Assembly (NCBI RefSeq): GCF_026210795.1
Contig: NC_089437.1
Location: 496,001-560,000, forward strand
Reading direction: 5' to 3'
Source of the DNA: Rhizophagus irregularis
Lineage: Eukaryota > Glomeromycota > Glomeromycetes > Glomerales > Glomeraceae
Length of the DNA stretch: 64,000 nt
Shown here: positions 11,345 through 22,240 of the stretch, in pieces
Layout: each line of letters starts with the position of its first letter
Numbering within the stretch: position 1 is the first letter of the stretch
Translations under genes and position numbers: made by a program
The notes under the pieces: generated by a model
Databases searched by the model: none
What the model was told of the DNA's origin: nothing
Seen by the model: only the letters and a program-made list of their open reading frames with translations

Positions 11345-13010
11345 TTTCCATATTTGCAAATTAGACTTACCTTTGTCAAATGTTTAAAATCACGTGCAAG
11401 TTTGTCGCATGACGACCGTGACGTTTTGCACATTTGTGCAAACACTTCCGTTTCTTAGTAAAATATAAAAGCAATTCGGCTTTTTATATGAAATGTACAT
11501 AGTGGATAAGAGGTCTTTTACAAGCACTGCAAGTATAAAATAATTTCTTTAGTTAGTCATTTGTCAAAACTTAATAGGTTGTATACTTATTATGAAAATT
11601 ATATTGATTCAATGTAATTTTTGAAGAAGAATAGTTTTATAAAAAAACAAAAATTTCTATAATAGTGGTGTCGAAACATACTAATAATTTTTTAAAACAT
11701 ATTTTGTACATTTAAATTAAATGTTCTAATGTTCTCAATTTTTTTAATATTAACCTGAAAAATTCCGGTTTTTAATAATAGAATATAAAAGGAGTTTTGT
11801 ACCTTATATATTTTTACACCTTTCTGATAATAAAATATAAAGGATACTTTATATCTCATGATATATATATATATATTCTCCTTATCTTTTCTAATAATAA
11901 AATATCAAAGAAATTATATCTCATCCTTCATAATAATAAGCAAGCTATTAAAATTTTTTATCCCATGGATTAAACGAATATATGGGTGAGGTACTACGTT
12001 AAACAAACAATCACGTTGGAACGGCCTTAATCTGATTAAACACCGTTCTGATTAACGTCACTAATATTCACGTGAAATTGCATGCAAGCTAATATGTCTA
12101 GTGACATTTATTTACAGTAAACACACTTGAAATTGTCACAATGGCTGCTCGAGTTATTTATGAAGTTGATTAATTAAAGTTAAGTTGATAGTAATATAAT
12201 AAAGAATATTTTAAAGAATTTTAAAAGCACTAATGATGATATTAACTTAGGAAAACCAAATTTAATATTATTTTATGAATAAGAAATTTCTTTATTTGTT
12301 AAAATGAAAAGAAAGAACTGACAGAAAGCGTTGAATTTATTGATCACTTTTTAAAATCTATAATAAACAATTTTTATCTCGACTTTTCATGAAGTAATTA
12401 TAGTGATATTTTATTTATTAACAAATTTTTGGACTTTAATTATACTAATTATATGCACATCGTCTAATATTTCGAACAAATACTTTTTTGTAAAAATCTT
12501 ATAAAATTTATTCATTAACCAAAAGCTAAAATTTTATTAACCACGTTTATTTAGTATGGTGTACAGCTGAAAATTTCCAATAAAGACCTAGTGATACCAT
12601 TTCTATAAGCTCAGCTACAAATCATTTTTAAGTAGTTTAAATTCTAATTTTGAAGTTACATAAATGACTATGAGTCCCATATATAAAAAATCTATTTTTT
12701 TTTATTTATAATCTATAATTTGAAATGTTTAGACTAATTCCACTAATCCAATTTTTATTTTAACTAAATAAATTTAATTCGTTCTCCGTGAGTCAACTGC
12801 AAAAATTCATACATGATTTCGATATCCGGCCTAAGTAATGCTCTTCATGTTAACCCATTCAACTCCAACATATTTTAATACATAATATTCATCCCAAAGT
12901 TTCAAATAATTTGTTTTCTTAAAATAAATTTCTCCCATAATTTTTTTTTCTTTCATTTGACGCCACGCCAGATTCTCATTTTCTGCAGATCCTTTGCGGA
13001 TCACGAATTA
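11345..13010. other. Intergenic region; duplicated flanks plus an inserted segment
   Basis: The first part matches the upstream flank of the other copies (CACGTGCAA..., TGACGTTTTGCA...). From about 12240 to 12780 it is the duplicated 3' flank of copy E. At 12780-13006 about 227 bases interrupt sequence that is continuous in copies A and C; the insert is bordered by AATT on both sides. On the minus strand the insert has a 54-codon open frame (about 13003-12835), which includes EIYFKKTNYLKLWDEYYV, with no family I recognise. Confidence 0.45.
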
Positions 13011-13028
13011 AAATAATATCTTACAATA

Positions 13029-14546
13029 TTAATGATCTCTTTTTAAAATTTGGAATACTTCATAATCATCTATCAAAAATTTGTCTTCTGTATCTCTTAT
13101 CTTTTTTTCATAACTTTGTTGTTTACATCGAATAAAATTATAATTTTTATTATCATATCCATCTTCCACATAAATGTCAAGATCATCATCAAATGTGGGA
13201 CCATAATTAGAACAAAAGTACAAAGCTTTATTATGATCTTTTATATAACTTAAAATTGAATCTTTGAAGTTATCTTTACTTTTAAAAGAAAATATAAAAC
13301 TATCTTTAGCTTTACTATAGTCACCAACTGATTTCCATACTGATGGATTACATCCTCCAATAATTTCTTCCGTTCCTTTCACTTTAATAAATGTTACAGT
13401 AAAAAATTTATTATCACATAATTTATGAAACCTTTCAGGAGTAAATCCATTTTGACTTCCTCTTAATAATAATTTAAATTTGTATGGTAAATAAAATTCC
13501 CTTGTATAAGAAAATTTACTATTAACATCAATTTTATCAATCCATCTAGAAATTAAAGCTATGATGTTTAAATTAACAATTTTTGAATCAATGATTCCAT
13601 CAATATTTCTAAATCGAGGAAGTAAAATAGTATTATCATTTGGTTCACTATTAGGATTTAAATATGACTCTAATAACTCTTCATAAAGTTGACATTTTAA
13701 AAGTTTTTTATAAGGTCGAACTTTTTGAAAGAAATCTTCCGAAGATAAACTGAAAAATCTAATTAAGGGTAAACATTGTTGTAAAGTACTTTTCATCATT
13801 TTGAAATCATCATCTGACCAAGTTGTAGGATCCGAAAGAAGTGTATGATTTTTCTCAAGGCCCCATTTTAATACATGATCCCAAACTTCAACTTCTTTCA
13901 TTTGTAAATCATCTCTTTTAATGAGGGAAACCAAAGATGTTTCAGAAAGTGAAATAAAATCAAATGATTTGAATACTTTATGAGGAGATTTAGTCATGTA
14001 ATTTGTACAAAAATTTTGAAGTTCTAATAGCGAATTACGCTGAATCCCTGTTTGATAAACAAGTCCAAAATGTTGTTCCATCCATTCAACTTTATTTTCA
14101 ATTAAATATTTTTGTAAATAATCTACTAGTTCTTGAAGATGAAGTTCATCAGCAGCAGACAAAATTTTTAAAGTTTCTGAAGGTTCTTGTTCATTTAAAG
14201 AAATGATACCACCATAAATAAATCTATATTACATAAAATTTACGTTAAGTTAAAACATTAACGAACTTTCAGTTATTGTAAATATAACTTACTTTAAAAT
14301 AATCTGAAAAATTTCTGGAGATATATTTGATAGCTTAATGTGAGCTAACACACTGGTATCATTTTTTTTGTTGGAAGCCAATGTTCTTCGTAAAAATTGA
14401 GAACGGTAACACAAGATAATCATATGTGCACGAAATATTTTTACATTAGGGTCTTCTCCAACTTCGATAGTAACATCATAATATTCATCATCTTTCAAAA
14501 TTTCAATAAAATTTTGACTTAAACTTGAAAAAAATTGCGTGGACAT
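13029..14546 (-). CDS. BTB-BACK-TLDc protein, copy E (intact)
   Basis: This intact two-exon gene encodes 482 residues. Exon 1 is 14546-14293 and exon 2 is 14223-13029; the 68-nt intron runs GTAAGT...ATATAG and again splits the AA|A lysine codon. The first residues are MSTQFF, a one-residue change from the family MSKQFF. BTB, BACK and TLDc occupy the same positions as in copy D, and the two proteins are very similar, so D and E are a recent tandem duplicate with their flanks. The glycine motif reads GGCNP instead of GGYNP. No disabling change is visible. Function is inferred from the family: protein interaction through BTB, TLDc of unknown partner. Confidence 0.88.
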
Positions 14547-14616
14547 TTTTTACAATTGCGAAAGTAAGAAAATAAAGAGAAAAAAATTTTTTCAAAATTG
14601 TGCATCAATTTAATTT

Positions 14617-14657
14617 AATGTTGGACGATGATGAATTGATGATCAGCTGACAAACTG
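14617..14657 (-). promoter_or_regulatory. Conserved upstream motif of copy E
   Basis: This is the same GTCAGCTGATCATC / GTCCAACAT pair as before copies A and D. Here the two halves are pushed apart by a short ATCAATTCATC-type insertion, which suggests two separable sites. Function is inferred. Confidence 0.35.
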
Positions 14658-14699
14658 ATTTCCATATTTGTAAATTAGACTTACTATTTTAATACTTTG

Positions 14700-16970
14700 T
14701 ACTTAAGATATTTTTAATTTACAATGTTTAAAAGTTTATTTTATTTTTATTTTTTATTTTTATACAGTATGTTTACAAGTTTATTAGTTTAGAGTGTAAT
14801 AACATAGTTATCACTAATAAGATCACATGCGAAGTTTGTCCTGTTCGCACGCGATGACGTTTTGCATATTTTGTACGAATAAATATTTGCATTACGAATT
14901 TTACAACTCCTAGTAAAGTATAAAAGCAATTCGGCTCTATTTTATGAGAAAGAGCATATAGTGGATAAGCGATCACTGCAAATATAAAAATCATTCATAC
15001 TTAAATAGTCATTTGTCAAAACTTAATTGATTGCATGATAAAAAAAATTATAATGATTCAATATAACTTTGGAAGGAGAATGATTTTATAAAAAAAAACA
15101 AGAGAAAAGTAAAAAAACTGCCAAAAAAATTCCGGTAACGTGAATTGGTGAATTTTATCAATCAAATTTATTTTGTACAACTGAACATTTATCTTTGGAA
15201 AAAAATTTTCACAGTTTTTTTAGTCAAGAAAAAAAAAAGTAAAAAATATAATTTTTAATAAAAAAGAAAATACAAAGGAATTTTATTTAAATATTTTTAT
15301 GATCCTTCTCACTATAGAATTTATTCTATTAAAATAAGCTGAATAAATTATTTCATTATTTAGAAATTTAACTACAAATCTTTATATTATTCACTATCCC
15401 TATAAAAAATAAGTGTCCAGAAATTGTCCAGAAATTGTCCGGAAAATTTGTCTAAATAATTGTCCGGAAAATGTCCAGAAAATGCCAGGTACCATGTCCA
15501 GAAATTGTTCCGAAAACACACTCGTTTCCGGACACTCATTTTGTCCAGAATTTGTCCGGAAATTGACCTGAAATATTTTTTCATAAAATTTGGCACAAAA
15601 AGATGATCAACAGGTGACCATCATTATAATTGCTTTTAACTTAAAGTTTTATATCATAGATATATAGTATTTTTGCCTGCTCAGCAAATTTAATTAGTAT
15701 GACAAAGAAGGTTATGAATGTCAGTCTTGTGCTTTTTGCATTTTTCTACAAAATTAATTTATCCTTTTTTGGAAGTAGCGTCCAGAATTTGTCCAGAATT
15801 TTTTCATGTCCGGAATTTGTCCAGCTCAAATTATCTGAATTTTTACTATGTCCGGAATTTGTCCAGGTTTATCCGTCCGGAATTTGTCCAAAATTTTATA
15901 CTGGACAAATTCTGGATATATTCTGGACAAAGTCCGGATATGTCAAAATTTTAGGTATCAAATTTGTAGCAGAAAATAGACATTTTCCGGACAATTTCTG
16001 GACATGCCAGATTTATTCTGGACAATTTCCGGACATTTTCGTAGACATTTTCTGGACATTTATTTTTTATAGGGTATATAATTTAATAATTATAAAAAAA
16101 ATTTTTATAATGTCAAAAAAAAGACTTCTTTAAAACTTGATAGTTCACTTTTATATTCCAAATGTTGCAAAAAGTTTTTCAATAAATTTATATTTAATTT
16201 ATAAAGAACGCATTTTTATTTTCGTAATAAAATAGAATAAAAAAAAGAAATAAAATATAAAATATAATAAATTATAGTAAAAAAGAATAATATGAATTCA
16301 CGCCAAAATACTAAAATACTAAGGAAAAATATTATTCCATTGCGATCGATATCTACTATTTTTAGATTAGTAGTACAAAGTCACGATTCTTTGGTACTTT
16401 TTCCACCCATGTGATTTTGTGGTGCATCAGTTTCGTTTACAGTGATATTTTGCTTGAATATTAAGAAAATTATATTCTCATATTTTTAACAAGTTTCAAT
16501 AAAAAGTTTCATAATTAAAATACAATACATATTATCTAAATAAATATAAAAACGCGTATCACCTAAATATAAAAAATGCATAACGCGTCTTAATATTGTT
16601 ACAAAATATAATTATACCTCATAAATATGTAAGATAACTCAATAAAATAAATGTCTAGAGTAGTTCTATAGTTCTGTAGTTTTAAACAATTTCACTTAGT
16701 CTTCGTTCAAAGTAACAAAACTATGCTATAAATATTTGTATAAAAATATAGTAGTTAAAAATATGCTAGTAATTCAATAAATAAATTTTATAAGAAAAAA
16801 TAGAAAAGGGATAAAAGCGACAAAAAAAGTCAATGAGGCTGATGCGTCACAAAAATCATGTGGAAAAAGTGTGATACTGAGATTTAGTCCTTCGGACAAT
16901 AATTAACCAATAAAGTACCTAGTGATGTACATTTCTAAGTTCACAATACCTTATAATATTATTAAATCAT
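14700..16970. other. Intergenic region with a 677-bp inverted-repeat element
   Basis: Apart from the element at 15398-16074, this region holds only AT-rich sequence and parts of duplicated gene flanks (about 14810-15070 corresponds to 2100-2360). I see no supported gene. Confidence 0.4.
15398..16074. mobile_element. 677-bp element with CCCTATAAAAAATAA termini and GTCCAGAA/GTCCGGAA repeats
   Basis: The left end reads CCCTATAAAAAATAAGTGTC and the right end is its near-perfect reverse complement (...GACATTTATTTTTTATAGGG). A TAT lies on both sides (15395-15397 and 16075-16077), a likely 3-bp target duplication. Both arms contain many short repeats of GTCCAGAA and GTCCGGAA with one-base variants: on the left arm as GTCC words up to about 15570, on the right arm in both orientations from about 15780. 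The outermost 12 bases equal those of the 110-bp MITEs at 3269 and 19908, so one transposase may mobilise all three. Frames inside are repeat-driven and I do not call them genes. Confidence 0.7.
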
Positions 16971-16975
16971 CATTA

Positions 16976-18496
16976 TCAGATTAAAATTTGAAATACTTCA
17001 TAATCTTTTATCGAAAATTTGTCTTCTGTATCTCTTATCTTTTTTTCATAACTTTGTTGTTTACATCGAATAAAATTATATTTTTTATTACTACTGTTCA
17101 TATTATTATTTCCACTTTTCGCATAAATGTCAAGATCATCATCAAATGTGGGACCATGATTAGAGTTATAGTATAAAGCTTGATCATAATCTTTTACATA
17201 ACTTAAAATTGGATCTTTGAAGTTATCCTTATTTTTAAAAGAAAATATAAAGCTATCTTTGGCTTTACCATAGTTACCAGCTGATTTCCATACTGATGGA
17301 TTATATCCTCCAATAATTTCTTCTGTTCCTTTTATTTTAATAAATGTTACAGTACAAAGTTTATCATCACATAATTTGTGAAACTTTTTAGGCGTAAATC
17401 CATCTCGACTTCCCCTTAATAGTAATTTAAATTTATATGGCAAATAAAACTCTCTTGTAAATGAAAAATTACTATTAATAGTATCTTTTTTATCAATCCA
17501 TCTTGAAACTAAAGAAACAATATTTAAATTTACAATTGTTGAATCAATGATTCCATCAATGTTTCTATATCTTGGAAGCAAAATATTATCGTTTGGTTTA
17601 CTATTGGAACTCATATGAGAATTAATTAATTCGTCGTAAAGTTGATCACCTAAAAGCTTTTTATATGGATCGATTTTTTGTACAAGTTCATCAGAAGATA
17701 AACTGAAAAATCTAATGGAAGGTAAATAATGTTGTAAAGTATTTTTCATCCTTTGGAAGTCATTATCAGACCAAGTCTTAGGGTCCGGTAGAAGTGTATG
17801 ATTCTTTTCAAGACCCCATTTTAATACATATTCCCAAATTTCAACTTCTTTCATTTGTAAATCATCTCTTCTTATGAGTTGAACTAAAGATTTTTCAGGA
17901 AGTGAGGTAAAATCAAATGATTTAAATACTTTTTTAGGAGATTTAGCCATTAAATCTGTACAAAATTTCTGAAGTCTCGATAAAGAATTAGATTGAAAAC
18001 TTGTTCTATGTGTAAGTTCAAAATGTCGTTCCATCCATTCACATTTATCTTCAATTAAATATTCTTGTAAATCATCAGCTAGTTCTTTAAGATGAAGTGC
18101 ATCAGCAGCAGACAAAATTTTCAAAATTTCTGAAGGTTCTTGCTCGTTTAATGGAATAATACCACCATAAATATATCTATATTACATAAATTTACGTCAA
18201 GTTAAAATATTATCAAACTTTATTGAAAATATAACAAATATAACTTACGTTAAAATAATCCAAAAGATTTCTGGTGAGATATTTGGCAATTTAAAGAGAC
18301 CATTATCGACATTTTTTTTGTTGGAAGCCAAAGCTGTTCGTAAAAATGGAGAACGGTAACACAGGATAACCATATGTGCACGAAATATTTTCATATTTGT
18401 ATCTTTGCCAACTTCAATATTAATATCAGAATATTCGTCATCATTCAAAATTTCAATGTAATTTTTACTTAGACTTGGAAAAAATTGCTTGGACAT
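16976..18496 (-). CDS. BTB-BACK-TLDc protein, copy F (intact)
   Basis: This intact two-exon gene encodes 482 residues. Exon 1 is 18496-18249 and exon 2 is 18176-16976; the 71-nt intron runs GTAAGT...ATATAG and splits an AC|A codon, giving ILT-YIYGG in place of ILK-YIYGG. It is more diverged than D and E: MSKQFFPSLSKNY start, two residues fewer in the BTB loop, an Asn/Ser-rich loop in TLDc (near 17085-17120) and a shorter C-terminus ending FQILI. BTB spans about residues 17-123, BACK 128-258, TLDc 294-482. No frame breaks. An adaptor-like role is inferred. Confidence 0.87.
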
Positions 18497-18499
18497 TTT

Positions 18500-19340
18500 A
18501 GCAAGTATGAAAGTTGGCGAGGAAATTGAAATTTTTTTTAAAAGTTGCGAACCAGGACCCGAGATATATAAATACTGTAGGTAATGAGAGATCGGCACTA
18601 ATTTACTGTAAGCTCTACGCATCTTTTCAGGGCCAGAACTACGTAATACCACCTGGAATTATACAAAAAAGGATGGATCTACACATTAATTTTGTATGAC
18701 TATAAAGTATTGTTACCTTTTTATGTATTGCTCTGGATCTTTGTGAACCAATTTAATGTTGAATGGACAAACTGAAACTTTGTCTTCAAACGGTCAAATT
18801 ATAATTCCGATTTACACTATATCATATATATTATTTTAATGTATAAAATATAAAAACAATTCGGCTTTATATATGAAACGGTACAACGTATCTTTTATCT
18901 TACAGGGGTTTTGGGTTTTTTTAAAAGATCTGCAAATATAAAAATATTTTGCACTTTAAACTTTATATTTACCAATTTAGCTTGAATAAATATTTACGTT
19001 TGATTCCTTGAAAGGATTGTTCAGTAGTCGTTATATGAGTTTTACTAATCTAATTGATATTATTTAAATTCAAAACGTTATAATTTTTTTTCTTATTTTT
19101 TTAACATATGTATTTATCTATTTTATTAATAAGGTGCTTATCTAATTTTTATTATATAAATTTTTTGTACAATAATATAATATTAAAATAATAATGGTTC
19201 GGCAAACGTTAACAATATCACGTGATATTACAATATCATGGGAGTGCAAAAAAATCAGTTGTTGACTTAATTTGGCTAGTAATTCTTACTTTTATTTAAA
19301 CACAATTTCACAATTTCGTAAAACGTTTAAAATTTTATCA
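18500..19340. other. Upstream region of copy F, no gene
   Basis: The first 300 bases are the 5' flank of copy F. They contain a less AT-rich piece (about 18545-18680) not seen before the other copies, and keep only a trace of the shared upstream motif (near 18750). The rest is very AT-rich with no supported gene. Confidence 0.35.
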
Positions 19341-19342
19341 AA

Positions 19343-20411
19343 ATGTTAAATCTTTTAAATCTTTTAAATGAAAAAATTATTCAAATTATCAAATATTTTC
19401 AACAATGATGAAAAAAAAATTTTTTAAAAGAATTTTTTAAGAAATTTTTATCAAAAAAATTATTGATATAAATAATTTTAATAAAATTTTAAAAAAAATT
19501 TTAATCGAGTGGATAAAGAATAATTATAAAAAAAAGGTTAAAAAAATTTTTAGAATTAATGAAAATCATAAAGAAAATGAATTTTTGATTTTTCTAGTAT
19601 AATTGGGAATTTTTTTTTTTATCAATATGGTATTGATTGTGATATTAATAATAAAGTTAAATTATTAGAATTATATTTATTAGTTATTAATAATGAAAAA
19701 TTTTTAAAACAAAATTCTACACATATTGATAATGAATGTGATATATTATAAAATATTTGATATTATTATTGGAAAGTATTTGTTATCATTTTTTTATTAT
19801 AAAGATATTATTTTAGATACGATAAAATTTTAGTAAAGCGAAGCTACAATTAATTATTTAAAATATGTTAGAAGAGGTGATCCAATTGCTCGGATGCTGT
19901 TATCAATCCCTATAAAAAATTTTTCAGAAAAATGATCACGTGTCTGTGTTTCTTCGGAATAAAAAACTAGAAAAATGATCATTTATCGGAGTTTTTTCCA
20001 GAATTTTTTTATAGGGAATATGGTGAAGAGATAGAACAAGATTACTTTAAAGCATTTGAGTGGTATTATAAATCAGCCAAAAATGGTTCTGCTGAAGGTC
20101 AGTGTAATTTGGGTCATTGTTATTATAATTGATTTTGAATAGCACAAGATTATAAAAAATCATTTAAATGTTATTTAAAAAATGCTGAATCAGGAAGTGC
20201 AGATATTGCTATGCATATGGTGAAGGGATATCACAAGATTACGATATGGCGTTTAAATGGTACACTCAATCATCTATTGATGGATGTAATTAATACAATT
20301 TAGCATATATATTATTATTAGTATGATAAAGAAACTGAAATAAATATTGAAAAAGCCATCATTTGGTATAAAAAAGCTTCAGATAACGGAATGAAGTATG
20401 CAAAATATTGA
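19343..20411 (+). pseudogene. Sel1-repeat protein relic
   Basis: Several frames on the plus strand together spell a Sel1-like repeat protein as found in large numbers in these fungi. An N-terminal LLNEKIIQIIKYF segment is followed by a helical region (QYGIDCDINNKVKLLELYL), then repeats such as DYFKAFEWYYKSAKNGSAEGQ, DYKKSFKCYLKNAESGSA and EKAIIWYKKASDNGMKYAKY before a TGA at 20409. Stops and frame changes occur near 19395, 19750, 19850, 20130 and 20210. A 109-bp MITE (19908-20016) interrupts it; removing the MITE and one AAT rejoins the sequence so that it reads CYQYGE, the usual Sel1 motif. Sel1 repeats are alpha-alpha protein-interaction modules. Confidence 0.7.
19908..20016. mobile_element. 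109-bp MITE inside the Sel1 relic
   Basis: This is the same family as 3269-3378, in reverse orientation: CCCTATAAAAAAT at the left and ATTTTTTTATAGGG at the right. AAT flanks it on both sides (19905-19907 and 20017-20019), a 3-bp target duplication. The host sequence without the element and one AAT restores a Sel1 motif, which confirms the boundaries. Confidence 0.85.
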
Positions 20412-22240
20412 ATTAAATAAAATTTTCACCAACTATTTAAACGAAAATTATTCAAATCAAAATTATAAGAAATTGTGATATTACAAAATTTAAAAAACAT
20501 AATGACTTATTGTTCTGTAACTCAATTCAAGTAATTCTCTAATTTCTGAAGGAAGAAACAAATCTCTTTCTAACAACTCAAAAATTTCCTTAACTCACGC
20601 ATCTATCTATAGTTATAAATATCTATACATAATCTCTAGCTGTATATAAAAATATTGTTTATTTAATAAGATCTATATAATAAAGCGAAATAAGAATCAG
20701 TAGTTATTACTTGATAGTAATATAGTCAATACTTAATATAAATAATTAAACTTAGTTTGCCTTTTAAAATAACGTTAAACTTTACAATCTAAAATATTGG
20801 CAAGAACTTTGTTGATAAATATTTCAGTCAAGTATTCCAGTTAAATAAGTTAAAATCGCTAGTAATCTCTAGTAAAACATGACGGAAATGAAAAAAAATT
20901 GTAAAAGTAATACAGGTAGTGGCTTATATCGATTAAAATATTTTACATAGTCACGTGAAACATGATGGTTCATTAGCACAGTTGCAAGTTTTCTGTATTT
21001 TATTATAATTGATCGACTAGGCGGAGTTTCAACCAACAGCGATAATATATTTGCAAACAATATTTTTGCTATATAAAATTTTTAATGTCATGTAAAATTA
21101 TGTGACATGATCGGCATTTGCTAGATGTTTCTAAAGGTAGGTAGTGTGGATTGGTGTGGGTTTGTGGGTTTGATTCTGATGAATGATATTTCTTTTTTTA
21201 ATTTTGGTTTTCGAAACAATTTCGTACTTCAAGTAATGTCTTCAATAAAAGTGAAAAAATAAATAATTATGAAGCTGATCTATCATTTCTAATATTTCTA
21301 AAGGTAGGTGATTTCTGATAAGGAACAAATAATAAGAATAATTTAAACCAAGCAAATATTGTAGTTTATTTTGTTAGATATTAATGCTAATCTATATTTT
21401 ACTTTCTCATACTTAATTTATAAATGAAATTAATTGTGCAATATCATATGCTTTTAGAATTTCGTGATATTTGCGATTGTATTTTTAATATCATTTATTT
21501 TAATATATTTTTATATATAAATTTCTTTTAAATAAAAATAAAAATAAAACAAGTTTATATAATCATAACTAAAAAATTAACTAAAAAATAGGAATTGAGT
21601 AAAAATTAAACTCTTTGTTCAACATAATGCAATTGAAAATTTTACGACCGATCAATTTAGTGATGTTGAAACCTAAATTAAATTATATATCTATTTCTAA
21701 AACTTAACAATATAACAATCTAATCCAGTCTTATTAGAATGTAGTTTGGCATATTAGAGCGTTTTTTTCCTTAAATCTGAATTTGTTGATTTGAGATTAT
21801 TTTGTTTAATTCATTTTTTTTATTATTTAGCGAAGTGACACTATAATAAAGCATTTTAATAATTACATACTTATACTGTAATTTATAAATATATCAAATT
21901 TGAAAATTTATATTTAATAACTGAATTGAATAAGTTACAAAAAAAAGAATTATTTAAATTACAAACTAAGAAATTTGTAAAATATTTACTACTCTAGTCT
22001 TAGTGTTTAAATAATTCTAAGTTAAATAAAAAAAAAAGAGAGAGAATACATATATTTAATAACTTGATAAGATATAAAAATAAAGAATTATTTAAATTAC
22101 AAACTAAGAAACTTGTAAAATATCTTACTACTCTAGCTTAGTGTTTAAACAATTCTAATAGGATAAAGTAAAAAACAATTTCTGTTGAATATGTGATATC
22201 AAATATTACTTAAATCTTTTTAAGAACAAATAAGTAGTAA
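20412..22240. other. Intergenic region and 3' flank of kinase A
   Basis: No supported gene. A segment of about 110 bases is repeated in direct orientation at 21911-22022 and 22053-22158 (both contain AATTATTTAAATTACAAACT and TACTACTCTAG). A third, related segment lies at about 42440-42545, downstream of kinase B. It is probably a duplicated 3'-UTR or terminator region of the kinase genes. Confidence 0.45.

Noticed and set aside
15699-16133. 144-codon plus-strand frame
   Set aside because: It is made of the GTCCAGAA/GTCCGGAA repeats of the inverted-repeat element and gives a repetitive, implausible protein.
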